Origin: JAKFXL01 sp947085765
GTDB lineage: Bacteria; Pseudomonadota; Gammaproteobacteria; Tenderiales; Tenderiaceae
Assembly (NCBI GenBank): GCA_947085765.1
Contig: CAMTXZ010000224.1
Location: 1 to 29,372, forward strand
Length of the DNA: 29,372 bases
Direction: 5' to 3'
The notes beneath the pieces were generated by a model. It did not search any database. It worked only from the letters and a program-made list of their open reading frames with translations, and had not been told where the DNA came from. The first letter of the stretch is position 1. Every line of letters starts with the position of its first letter. The position numbers and the translations under genes are program-made. Positions 18,556 through 26,897 of this stretch are shown in pieces.

Positions 18556-18610
18556 GAAGCAGTGATACGCGGTATCCATTCAATCGGGACAAATTAAAAG
18601 AGAAAATGCT

Positions 18611-20614
18611 ATGACAGAAACGCAGAAAACCCACTCCTTTTTAGGCACCTTATCCATTCCGACAAAGATGAATTTTATTGTTGGGACGGTGTTTCTGGTG
18701 GTCATTATTGTTGTGACAGGCTACATGTTTGTCCAGAACAGTAATCGGGTGCTTGAGGAGGCCACGAGTCGTACCCAGGATATGTCCACCCTCTATTTTG
18801 ATGGTCTGAATACCATGATGTTGACGGGCACCATGGCGCAACGCAAAATCCTTCAGGACAAGATGCAACGTCGTGCACATGTGCTTGATGCCCGGGTGAT
18901 TCGTGGCGAGCCTGTGAAGCAGCAGTTTGGTCCGGGATTTGATTCTGAACAGCCGATCGACGAGCTGGACCAGCGGGTCTTACGTGGTGAAGAGATCAAT
19001 GAGGTTAGTGAGACACCACAAGGACGTGTGCTGACTGTTCTGACACCGTTCAGAGCGACTGAAAATACCCGTGGAGTCAACTGTCTTCAGTGTCATAACG
19101 TAGAGAGTGGTGCCATCAATGGCGGCATCCGTATCAGTTATTCACTGGCTGAGATGGATAAAACGGTCAGAAATGACATGCTGCTTGAGGCAGGAATAAA
19201 TCTGTTTTTTCTGGTGATTGGATTGATTGTGACCAATCTGTTTACCCGCCGCTGGATCTCATCACCTATTGGCAATCTGATGGACGTGGTGACGCAACGG
19301 ACACAGGGTGACAATGATATTAGATTTAAGGTTATCAACTCAGATGAAGTGGGGCGTGTTGGCATCGCGTTTAATACCATGGCGGACAAGGTGAATGCCA
19401 GCACCAAGCGTGAATATGAGGCGGCAGAGTATCTACGGCAGAAGGTTGATAGTCTACTTGAAATAGTGAATAAAGCAGCCAGTGGTGATCTGAGCGGAAA
19501 AATCAACTTTGTTGATGAAGGGGCGATTGGTGAACTTGCCCATGGACTTCAGATCATGATCGATAATCTTAATAAAATGGTGGAGGAGCGGCATCATGCC
19601 GTTGAGGAGTTACGTACCAAGGTAGATAAAATTCTTAGCGCCGTGACCAAGGCAGCCGAAGGTGACTTGACAGTTAAAATTCATATCGACGGTAATGATG
19701 AGATTGGGCAGTTGGCGCGTGGTGTCCAGTCAATGATTGATAGCCTCAACTTCCTGGTAGCACAAGTGCAGCTTTCCGGCATTCAAGTCACCTCATCAGC
19801 GACACAAATTGCCGCAACGGCTCGAGAACAGGAGGCGACTGTTGCTGAACAAGCGGCGACAGTGAATGAGGTGGTGACTACGGCTACAGAGATATCGGCC
19901 ACTGCTAAAGAGCTGGTTAAAACGATGGACGAGGTTGCCAAGGTAGCTGAAAGTACAGCGGGTTCTGCAGAGTCAGGGCAAGCTGGCTTGAAAAAGATGG
20001 GTTTGACCATGCATCAGGTGGTAGAGGCTTCGTCATCGATCGCGGCAAAACTTGAAGTCCTGAATGAGAAGGCCAGTAATATTAATACCGTAGTAACCAC
20101 AATTACCAAGGTTGCAGATCAGACCAACCTGTTGTCACTAAACGCTGCAATTGAGGCTGAAAAAGCCGGTGAGTATGGCCTTGGGTTTTCGGTAGTGGCT
20201 ACTGAAATTCGTCGACTTGCGGATCAAACCGCAGTGGCGACCTGGGACATCGAACAGATGGTTAAAGAGATGCAATCGGCAGTGACCGCTGGTGTGATGA
20301 GCGTGGAAAAATTCACTGAAGAGGTTCGTCTCAGTGTTGACGAGGTGAGTCTGATCAGTGCCCAGCTGACTCAGATTATCAATCAGGTACAGGCATTAAC
20401 ACCACGCTTTGAAAGTGTGCATGAAGGGATGCAATTCCAGTCTCAGGGTGCAGATCAGATTAAACAGGCGATTGTTTCATTAAGTGAGTCGGCCCAACAG
20501 ACAGTTGACTCCCTGCGCCAGTCACACTCATCTATCGATCATTTGAATGATGCAGCACGAATGCTGCAGGGTGGTGTCTCTAAGTTTAAGGTCTCTGAAA
20601 TTGAGCAGCGTTAA
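18611..20614 (+). CDS. wspA: Wsp-type chemoreceptor with periplasmic haem-c motif and three HAMP units
   Basis: The protein has 667 residues; Pseudomonas WspA is shorter, about 540. TM1 is at about 21-41 and TM2 at about 191-211, leaving a periplasmic sensor of about 150 residues. Near its C-terminal end is NCLQCH, a CxxCH haem-c attachment motif (Cys158, Cys161, His162), followed by GGIRISYSLAEM. A canonical HAMP follows TM2 (about 212-263). Two further HAMP-like units sit at about 277-325 and 330-383 (SGDLSGKI and EGDLTVKI, each ending in MIDNLN or MIDSLN). The signalling hairpin has QTNLLSLNAAIEAEKAGEYG near residue 501 and ATEIRRLADQT, the WspA-type tip. Gln/Glu/Ala-rich helices provide likely methylation sites. 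It heads a seven-gene operon. The covalent haem is inferred from the motif and topology; the stimulus is unknown. Confidence 0.92.
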   Translation: MTETQKTHSFLGTLSIPTKMNFIVGTVFLVVIIVVTGYMFVQNSNRVLEEATSRTQDMSTLYFDGLNTMMLTGTMAQRKILQDKMQRRAHVLDARVIRGEPVKQQFGPGFDSEQPIDELDQRVLRGEEINEVSETPQGRVLTVLTPFRATENTRGVNCLQCHNVESGAINGGIRISYSLAEMDKTVRNDMLLEAGINLFFLVIGLIVTNLFTRRWISSPIGNLMDVVTQRTQGDNDIRFKVINSDEVGRVGIAFNTMADKVNASTKREYEAAEYLRQKVDSLLEIVNKAASGDLSGKINFVDEGAIGELAHGLQIMIDNLNKMVEERHHAVEELRTKVDKILSAVTKAAEGDLTVKIHIDGNDEIGQLARGVQSMIDSLNFLVAQVQLSGIQVTSSATQIAATAREQEATVAEQAATVNEVVTTATEISATAKELVKTMDEVAKVAESTAGSAESGQAGLKKMGLTMHQVVEASSSIAAKLEVLNEKASNINTVVTTITKVADQTNLLSLNAAIEAEKAGEYGLGFSVVATEIRRLADQTAVATWDIEQMVKEMQSAVTAGVMSVEKFTEEVRLSVDEVSLISAQLTQIINQVQALTPRFESVHEGMQFQSQGADQIKQAIVSLSESAQQTVDSLRQSHSSIDHLNDAARMLQGGVSKFKVSEIEQR

Positions 20615-20630
20615 CTAGAGGCATAGAGCC

Positions 20631-21116
20631 ATGATGTTGTTGATGTTCAAGGTTAATGACAACCGCTATGGCATTAATGTCGTGGAGATTGTGGAGGTGG
20701 TGCCGCATGTCTTATTGCAAAAACTGCCAAAGTCGCCGGCGACGATTGCCGGCTTGTTTAATTACCGTGGCCATATTATTCCTGTTATAGACGGTTCCCG
20801 ACTGTTGGGTGACAGTGATGTTAATGCATGCCTGAGTAGTCGCATTATTATGGTTCGTTCTGAACGAATGAGATCCTCTTGCATCGGCCTGCTCGCTGGA
20901 AATGTAACGGAGACTTTCAAAGTGGATGATGATCAGCTCATCGATGCCAGTATAGGGGATGGAAGCAACTCTATTGTTGATAAGGTGATTCTTGATGAGG
21001 ATGGCATGATTCAACATATTAATACCAACCGTCTGATTCCTGATGATTTACGAGCCTTCATGAAACTCGTTGATACAAATGACATCACGTCAAGGGATGT
21101 GATGAATGGCGCATAG
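20631..21116 (+). CDS. wspB: CheW-like coupling protein WspB
   Basis: The protein has 161 residues, a single CheW-like domain starting LLMFKVNDNRYGINVVEIVEV, with the typical NYRGHIIPVID strand in the middle. Such proteins link receptor tips to the histidine kinase in cytoplasmic arrays. The position directly after wspA and before the cheR-type gene fixes the assignment as WspB rather than a flagellar CheW. Two adjacent ATGs exist at 20631 and 20634, and GAGG lies upstream. The gene overlaps wspC by 11 bases. Confidence 0.92.
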   Translation: MMLLMFKVNDNRYGINVVEIVEVVPHVLLQKLPKSPATIAGLFNYRGHIIPVIDGSRLLGDSDVNACLSSRIIMVRSERMRSSCIGLLAGNVTETFKVDDDQLIDASIGDGSNSIVDKVILDEDGMIQHINTNRLIPDDLRAFMKLVDTNDITSRDVMNGA

Positions 21117-22347
21117 CGATATCTATACCTATCTGTTTAATGTAACCGGTATTGATATTGAGTCTATTGGTGAAGAGGCAGTTGATCGTGTCGTAAAGGC
21201 AAGAATGGTAGTGAGTGGTCATAAAGATATTGATGATTACCTGCTTTATCTAAACGATTCGACGCAAGAATGTCAGGCATTGGTTAATGATGTTACGGTT
21301 CCTGAAACCTGGTTCTTTCGTGATAGCGAGCCGTTTAAGTTTCTGGCAAATTACGTTACTAAAACCTCTCCTCCTGCCAGTGGAAAAAAAATAAAGATTT
21401 TAAGTGTTCCCTGCTCAAGCGGTGAAGAGCCATACTCAATTGCAATGGCACTTCTAATTGCCGGGCTTTCACCAAACTCATTTGTGATTGATGCGGTCGA
21501 TATCAATACACGGGTATTGAGTTTTGCTGAGCATGGTATCTATGGGAAAAACTCTTTCAGGGGCGGGGATCTGTTGTTCAGAGATAAGTATTTTAACGAT
21601 ACAGGTGCTGGATATGAGGTTGTCGATGAGGTAAGAAAATCGGTTAAATTTCATCATGGGAACGTTCTTTCACCTGATTTTATGCAGAACGCAGCCCCCT
21701 ATAACGTAGTTTTTTGTAGAAATTTGTTGATTTATTTCAATCTTGAAACAAAAGAAAAGGCAATAAAATCACTGCATCGCCTGCTGCTGTCTGATGGATT
21801 GCTTTTTTTGGGCCATGCAGAAACAGGACGAATGGTGGTTGGGCTATTTGACTCAATGAGGCACCCTGGTGCTTTTGCCTATCAGCCGATAGATTTAACC
21901 AGAAATTCAATAGAAAAACCAAAGCCATCTGATGTGAATCTTGCTGCCCCTGATTTTTCAGCGGTTGAAATGTTTTTTCCGCAACCAGTAATGCCTCATT
22001 CAGTTGTTCATAAAAGCCTGGTTGATGAAAAAATAGATGATGCGCTCTCGATTGATGAGGTTCAGCTACTGGCGGATAGGGGGGATATAAAAAAGGCGAT
22101 GCAGTTATGTTCTGTTTATATTCAGGAGAATCCTTTGGAGGCGGATGGCTATTGCCTGCAAGGCATAATATTTTTGGCTCAATCTGAAAGTGATAAGGCT
22201 CAAACCGCATTTAAGCGCGCAATCTACCTTGATCCTGCCCATTATCAATCTCTGGTTCACCTGTCGGTATTGGCAGTTGAGCGGGGTGATTCTCAGGCTG
22301 TGACTAACTATCGTGCAAGAATTGAGCGGGTCAGAGAAAGATTATGA
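21106..22347 (+). CDS. wspC: CheR-type receptor methyltransferase with TPR tail, WspC
   Basis: The protein has 413 residues. The N-terminal helical domain and SAM-binding domain of CheR are present: VPETWFFRD, then SVPCSSGEEPYSIAMAL near residues 99-115, and VVFCRNLLIYFN. After a low-complexity linker, a TPR region starts near residue 315 (GDIKKAMQLC, later AFKRAIYLDPAHY). The CheR-TPR layout is that of WspC, which methylates WspA glutamates and sets receptor sensitivity. Its base composition is visibly AT-richer than lepA or clpB: bases 21361-21420 are about 40% GC. The start overlaps wspB. Confidence 0.95.
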   Translation: MAHSDIYTYLFNVTGIDIESIGEEAVDRVVKARMVVSGHKDIDDYLLYLNDSTQECQALVNDVTVPETWFFRDSEPFKFLANYVTKTSPPASGKKIKILSVPCSSGEEPYSIAMALLIAGLSPNSFVIDAVDINTRVLSFAEHGIYGKNSFRGGDLLFRDKYFNDTGAGYEVVDEVRKSVKFHHGNVLSPDFMQNAAPYNVVFCRNLLIYFNLETKEKAIKSLHRLLLSDGLLFLGHAETGRMVVGLFDSMRHPGAFAYQPIDLTRNSIEKPKPSDVNLAAPDFSAVEMFFPQPVMPHSVVHKSLVDEKIDDALSIDEVQLLADRGDIKKAMQLCSVYIQENPLEADGYCLQGIIFLAQSESDKAQTAFKRAIYLDPAHYQSLVHLSVLAVERGDSQAVTNYRARIERVRERL

Positions 22348-22381
22348 ATCATGCCGCTGAACTGTATGGGGTGGAATTGGG

Positions 22382-23059
22382 ATGAGTGACCTCAAAATAG
22401 ACGATTGTTGGAATAAAATTGGTGTATGGGCAAAAAGTAAGCAGCGAACCTGCCCACGTCTCGATGATGTAATTCATTGCGCCAATTGCGAAATATTTTC
22501 TCAAGCGGGTAAGACCCTGCTCGAGGGTGAAGCCCCGGTAGGATATCTGGAAGAGTGGGCGAAACTTCTTTCTGTTAAAAAAGTAAAAAAGAATTACCAC
22601 ACCAGGTCGATAATTTTATTTCGTCTCGGTGATGAGTGGCTGGGTATCGAAACGGGGTTGCTGGATGAGGTGGTTTCGATGAGAGCGGTGCATAGCATTC
22701 CTCATCGTAGAAGCTCAATTTTAAACGGATTAACCAATATTCGCGGTGAGTTGCAGCTATGTATATCACTGGGAAAGTTAATGAGTATTACCCGTGGTGA
22801 AATCGCTGGCACCAATGTTGTAAAAGGGATCTATGAACGCATGGTGGTGATGTCATTTAATGGTGTGAAGTTTGTATTTCCCGTGAGTGAGGTGCGAGGG
22901 GTTTATCGTTTTGGTGATAATGAAGTGCAAGATTCGCCAGCCACTGCGATGAACTGTTCGGTGCACTATATCAAGGGGATGCTGGATATTGAAGGGCGTC
23001 ATGTCGGTATTATTGATCATGAATTGTTATTTCCTGCCCTGGAACGGGTTATTCTTTAG
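22382..23059 (+). CDS. wspD: CheW-like coupling protein WspD with N-terminal Cys/His cluster
   Basis: The protein has 225 residues. A CheW-like domain fills residues 75 to the end (ILFRLGDEWLGIETGLLDEV, later NIRGELQLCISL). Before it is an N-terminal extension with DDCWNKIGVW, RTCPRL and HCANC: Cys9, Cys24, His32, Cys33 and Cys36, a possible metal- or cluster-binding set. To my recollection, Pseudomonas WspD proteins have a similar Cys-rich start. The second coupling protein between the cheR and cheA genes is characteristic of wsp operons. The ATG at 22382 follows a G-rich stretch 34 bases after wspC. Confidence 0.92.
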   Translation: MSDLKIDDCWNKIGVWAKSKQRTCPRLDDVIHCANCEIFSQAGKTLLEGEAPVGYLEEWAKLLSVKKVKKNYHTRSIILFRLGDEWLGIETGLLDEVVSMRAVHSIPHRRSSILNGLTNIRGELQLCISLGKLMSITRGEIAGTNVVKGIYERMVVMSFNGVKFVFPVSEVRGVYRFGDNEVQDSPATAMNCSVHYIKGMLDIEGRHVGIIDHELLFPALERVIL

Positions 23060-23079
23060 TGGCATGAGGTGATTGGATT

Positions 23080-25860
23080 ATGGATGTATCCATGCTGAAT
23101 ATGTTTAGGTCTGAGGTTGGGCAGCAGTCCACCATACTCAATGCCGCTCTTCAGGCTATGAGCGAAAAAGATCTCTCTTCTGAAATTTACGCTTCCGCCA
23201 TAAAGGCGACACACTCTATCAGAGGTGCCGCACGCCTGATGGAGATCTCACCTGTTTCTCATATTGCAGAGGTGATGGAGGCGTGTTTTGTTGCCGCTCA
23301 GGATGGCCATCTGATTTTTACTGATGATGCAATTTCTGAACTTGTAGCGGCAACCGAGATGATCTCTACTATTACTGCTGTGGCCAATGATTTTTCTATC
23401 TGGCAGTCAGATAACGCTGTTCAATTTGATGCATTGGTAGACGCGCTTAAATCTATTCTTGAGTCAGCCAATGTGGCTTCTCAGGATGATTTTGAAGCCG
23501 CTGCTCTGGTGGTTGCCGAGACCCCTGAGACGCCGGCATCTTCATCAGTGAAAAAAAAGGGCGGCGATATCCCTCTTAATATTCAAGACATGTCAATGGT
23601 AGATCTGTTTCGTATGGAGACGGATCAGCAGTCTGTAGTTTTAAATGAAGGGTTGTTGGAGCTGGAGCAAGACCCACGATCACCGGAGCGACTTGAGCCA
23701 TTGATGCGTGCGGCGCATTCGATCAAAGGGGCTGCGCGGTTGGTGGATATACAGTTTGTGGTGCAGCTGGCCCATGTGATGGAAGATGTCTTTGTTGAGG
23801 CGCAGAAAGGTTCTTTGATAATTCAGGCAAGCCATATTGATGTGCTGCTTAATGGTGTTGATACCATTGTTGAGATCTCTAAATTTGATGGGGTGCTGAA
23901 TCAATGGATGGACTTGGCCAAAGAGCGCTTTGACAATTTAATACATAATCTTAATGCGATCCTTAAAGGTGAAGGAGTGACCGCCGCACCAGTAAGTAAC
24001 AGCGCTGATAAAAAAGAAAAACTTTCAGTGGCAGCGCCTCTGGCCTTGTCAGATGAGTCCAAAGATGGTGCTGTACAGGTAAGTAATACGCCTGATAAAC
24101 AGCCGTTGCAAAACAAGGAAAGAGTGCTTCGTGTGAGTGCCGATCAGTTAAACCGCCTGATGGGATTGGCAGGTGAATCACTGGTCGAATCACGCTGGAT
24201 TTACCCCTATGCTGAATCGCTGTTGCGGTTAAAACGGCAACAGACCGATCTTGTATGTCTGGTTGATAGTTTGCGTGAGCAGGTCGATAGCGGTGGATCT
24301 TGTGATGATATCCAGGCATTGGTACGTAGCGTGCAAAAACAGTCATCTTATTGTCGTGAGATTCTGGCTGACCGTCTTGCTGAGCTGGAGTCTTATGACC
24401 GTCGTGCGACCAATCTCTCTTCACGGTTGCATCGTGAGGTAGTGAAGAGCCGTATGCGTCCTTTTGGTGATGGTATTCACGGGTTTCCCCGGATGGTGCG
24501 TGATGTGGCCAGAGGGTTGGGTAAGGAGGTGCAGTTTGTTGTTGATGGTGCAAAAACGCTGGTGGATCGTGACATTCTTGACAAGATGGAATCACCGCTG
24601 AATCACTTGATTCGTAATGCCATTGATCACGGCATGGAGTCTCCTGAGGAGCGCCAGGCATCGGGGAAAACCACTAAAGGGTCTATCCGTCTGCACGCCT
24701 ATCATCATGCTGGAATGCTCTCGATAGTAGTGGAAGATAATGGTCGTGGTGTCGATCTGGAACGATTGCGCCGCAAGGTGATCGAAAAGGGTCTGGTTGA
24801 TGAGGTGATGGCGACAACACTTTCGGATTCGGAATTGCTGGAGTTTCTGTTTCTGCCCAGCTTCAGCACCCGCGAACAGGTGAGTGAAATTTCGGGGCGC
24901 GGCGTCGGTTTGGATGTGGTGCACGATGTGGTGCAAGAGATGCGGGGCAATGTTCGGGCTGTTTCGGAATTTGGCAAGGGCACTAAATTCCATATGCAGT
25001 TGCCATTGACCCTGTCGGTGATTCCAGCCTTGATTGTTGAAATTGCTGAAGAGAGTTACGCCTTTCCATTGGCCCGCATCGACAGGATAGTGCGTATCGA
25101 TCCAGATTCGATTGAAGAGGCGGAAGGTAATCAGTTTGTGCGTATCGACAACATGAATGTTGGTCTTGTAAATGCAGCACAGATACTCGAGCGTGAGCCT
25201 CGCCGTGTTCACGATGGCGGGCTGTTGTCGGTGGTGGTACTGACAGAGCGTGCCAGCCACTACGGCATGGTGGTGGAGAAATTTTTAGGTGAGCGGGAGT
25301 TGGTGGTACAGGTGATGCCCGCGGCCTTGGGTAAGGTGCAAGATATTAGTGCTGCTGCATTGATGGAGGATGGTTCGCCGGTTCTGATTGTGGATGTGGA
25401 TGATCTTATTCGTTCAATAGAGAAGGTGCTTAAAGTGGCGCGCTTGAGCAAAATCAGGGATATCGTGCAAACCCTGGGAGTGGCCAAGCGGGTATTGGTA
25501 GTGGACGATTCAATTACGGTACGCGAAGTGGAGCGCAAGTTACTTGAGGCTTCTGGTTACGCGGTTGATACGGCTGTTGATGGAGTGGATGGGCTGAATA
25601 TGTTGCGTGGTGGTGGTTATGATCTGTTGATTACTGATGTTGATATGCCGCGGATGAATGGCATTGATTTGGTTAAAACCGTACGTCAGGATCCTGGCTT
25701 GCGCAGCCTGCCAGTGATGATGGTCTCTTATAAAGATCGTGAGGAGGACCGTATTAGAGGTTTGGATGCAGGGGCAGATTACTATCTGACCAAAGGCAGC
25801 TTTCATGATGAGAGTTTGCGCCAAGCGGTAATCGACTTGATTGGCACGGCCAGCGTATGA
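23080..25860 (+). CDS. wspE: Hybrid chemosensory histidine kinase WspE with two Hpt domains
   Basis: The protein has 926 residues, against about 755 for Pseudomonas WspE; the extra length is a second Hpt domain. Hpt1 has ATHSIRGAARL with His45, and Hpt2 has AAHSIKGAARL with His213. A charged linker leads to the dimerisation and kinase region: N box NHLIRNAIDHGMESPEER near residue 508, G1 VEDNGRGVD near 551 and SGRGVGLDVV. A CheW-like regulatory domain (about 640-780) and a C-terminal receiver domain follow (VLVVDDSITV; phospho-acceptor Asp853 in TDVDMPRMNG; conserved Lys in YYLTK). The kinase phosphorylates WspR and WspF in the model system. Its stop overlaps the wspF start (ATGA). Confidence 0.96.
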   Translation: MDVSMLNMFRSEVGQQSTILNAALQAMSEKDLSSEIYASAIKATHSIRGAARLMEISPVSHIAEVMEACFVAAQDGHLIFTDDAISELVAATEMISTITAVANDFSIWQSDNAVQFDALVDALKSILESANVASQDDFEAAALVVAETPETPASSSVKKKGGDIPLNIQDMSMVDLFRMETDQQSVVLNEGLLELEQDPRSPERLEPLMRAAHSIKGAARLVDIQFVVQLAHVMEDVFVEAQKGSLIIQASHIDVLLNGVDTIVEISKFDGVLNQWMDLAKERFDNLIHNLNAILKGEGVTAAPVSNSADKKEKLSVAAPLALSDESKDGAVQVSNTPDKQPLQNKERVLRVSADQLNRLMGLAGESLVESRWIYPYAESLLRLKRQQTDLVCLVDSLREQVDSGGSCDDIQALVRSVQKQSSYCREILADRLAELESYDRRATNLSSRLHREVVKSRMRPFGDGIHGFPRMVRDVARGLGKEVQFVVDGAKTLVDRDILDKMESPLNHLIRNAIDHGMESPEERQASGKTTKGSIRLHAYHHAGMLSIVVEDNGRGVDLERLRRKVIEKGLVDEVMATTLSDSELLEFLFLPSFSTREQVSEISGRGVGLDVVHDVVQEMRGNVRAVSEFGKGTKFHMQLPLTLSVIPALIVEIAEESYAFPLARIDRIVRIDPDSIEEAEGNQFVRIDNMNVGLVNAAQILEREPRRVHDGGLLSVVVLTERASHYGMVVEKFLGERELVVQVMPAALGKVQDISAAALMEDGSPVLIVDVDDLIRSIEKVLKVARLSKIRDIVQTLGVAKRVLVVDDSITVREVERKLLEASGYAVDTAVDGVDGLNMLRGGGYDLLITDVDMPRMNGIDLVKTVRQDPGLRSLPVMMVSYKDREEDRIRGLDAGADYYLTKGSFHDESLRQAVIDLIGTASV

Positions 25861-26897
25861 GAGTTGCCATAGTAGATGACTCAACCATGGCAGTTGAAAG
25901 TTTGCGCCGTGTGCTGGCATCTTTACCCAACATTCAATTGGCGTGGGTGGCCCGTGATGGTGCCGAGGCTGTGTGGCGCTGCACCCTGGATAAGCCTGAT
26001 CTTATCCTGATGGATTTGATTATGCCGGTTATGGATGGGGTTGAGGCGACACGTAAAATTATGGCATCAACGCCGTGTGCAATCCTGATTGTGACGTCGA
26101 CAGTCTCTGGCAACGCTTCCAAGGCATTTCAGGCGATGGGCTTCGGTGCATTGGATGCGGTCAATACCCCTATCCTGGGTTCTGCTGGTGATGGACCGGG
26201 AAAGGAGGAGTTACTCACCAAAATTGCAACGATCTGCAAACTGGTCTGTAACAAGCGTGAAGATGTTGTCGTTCCGCGTTCTGAAAAAGGGTTGAGTAGA
26301 GTAGTTGCAAGTAACGAAACTGCATTGGTTGCTATTGGTGCTTCGTCAGGAGGACCACATGCATTGGCCGAGGTGTTGTCAGCATTGCCTGCGGACTTCT
26401 CCTCTCCGGTGGTGATTGTTCAGCATGTGGATGAGAATTTTTCCAGTGAATTGGCGCAGTGGCTGGGCAAAAAGTGTGCACTGAATGTGAAGCTGGCACG
26501 GAGCGGAGACTCCTTGATGCCCGGACAGGTATTGATTGCAGGGACTAACGACCATCTGATCATCCGTCCTGACAATCTGCTCGATTACACGCCGTTTCCC
26601 AGGGAGATGTCCTATCGGCCATCGGTGGATATTTTTTTTAACAGTGTGGCCGATAACTGGAAGGGGAATGTCGTAGCAGTCCTGCTGACCGGAATGGGGC
26701 GTGATGGTGCCGAAGGGTTGTTGCATTTAAGAAATAAAGGTATGCACACAATTGCTCAGAATGAGGCAACCTGCGCCGTTTATGGAATGCCCAAGGCCGC
26801 CGTTAAACTTAATGCTGCCGTTGATATATTACCGTTGGATCAGATTGGCTCTGCGCTGGTGACACTCTTGCCTGCCAGATATAGACGTAAGGGATGA
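25857..26897 (+). CDS. wspF: CheB-type methylesterase response regulator WspF
   Basis: The protein has 346 residues. The receiver domain starts VAIVDDSTM and carries phospho-acceptor Asp53 in LMDLIMPVMDG. After a linker, the methylesterase domain has IGASSGGPHAL with the catalytic Ser163, QHVDENF with the active-site His, and LTGMGRDGAEG with the catalytic Asp. It removes methyl groups from WspA and damps the pathway; in Pseudomonas, wspF loss gives constantly high c-di-GMP and wrinkly colonies. All key residues look intact, so the brake should work. Four-base overlaps link it to wspE and wspR. Confidence 0.96.
   Translation: MRVAIVDDSTMAVESLRRVLASLPNIQLAWVARDGAEAVWRCTLDKPDLILMDLIMPVMDGVEATRKIMASTPCAILIVTSTVSGNASKAFQAMGFGALDAVNTPILGSAGDGPGKEELLTKIATICKLVCNKREDVVVPRSEKGLSRVVASNETALVAIGASSGGPHALAEVLSALPADFSSPVVIVQHVDENFSSELAQWLGKKCALNVKLARSGDSLMPGQVLIAGTNDHLIIRPDNLLDYTPFPREMSYRPSVDIFFNSVADNWKGNVVAVLLTGMGRDGAEGLLHLRNKGMHTIAQNEATCAVYGMPKAAVKLNAAVDILPLDQIGSALVTLLPARYRRKG

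Larger units (their letters stand above)
17998..18610 (+). other. Long leader between era and wspA with several palindromes
   Basis: No convincing gene lies in these 613 bases. They hold at least five inverted repeats: 18008-18057 (two competing stems), 18155-18176 (perfect 9-bp stem), 18429-18442 (14-bp palindrome), 18444-18473 (three-part hairpin) and 18534-18555 (22-bp near-palindrome, 56 bases before wspA). GATAC/GTATC at 18564-18576 is a smaller one. The region must contain the wsp promoter, but I see no clear sigma-70 or sigma-54 pair. Confidence 0.6.
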
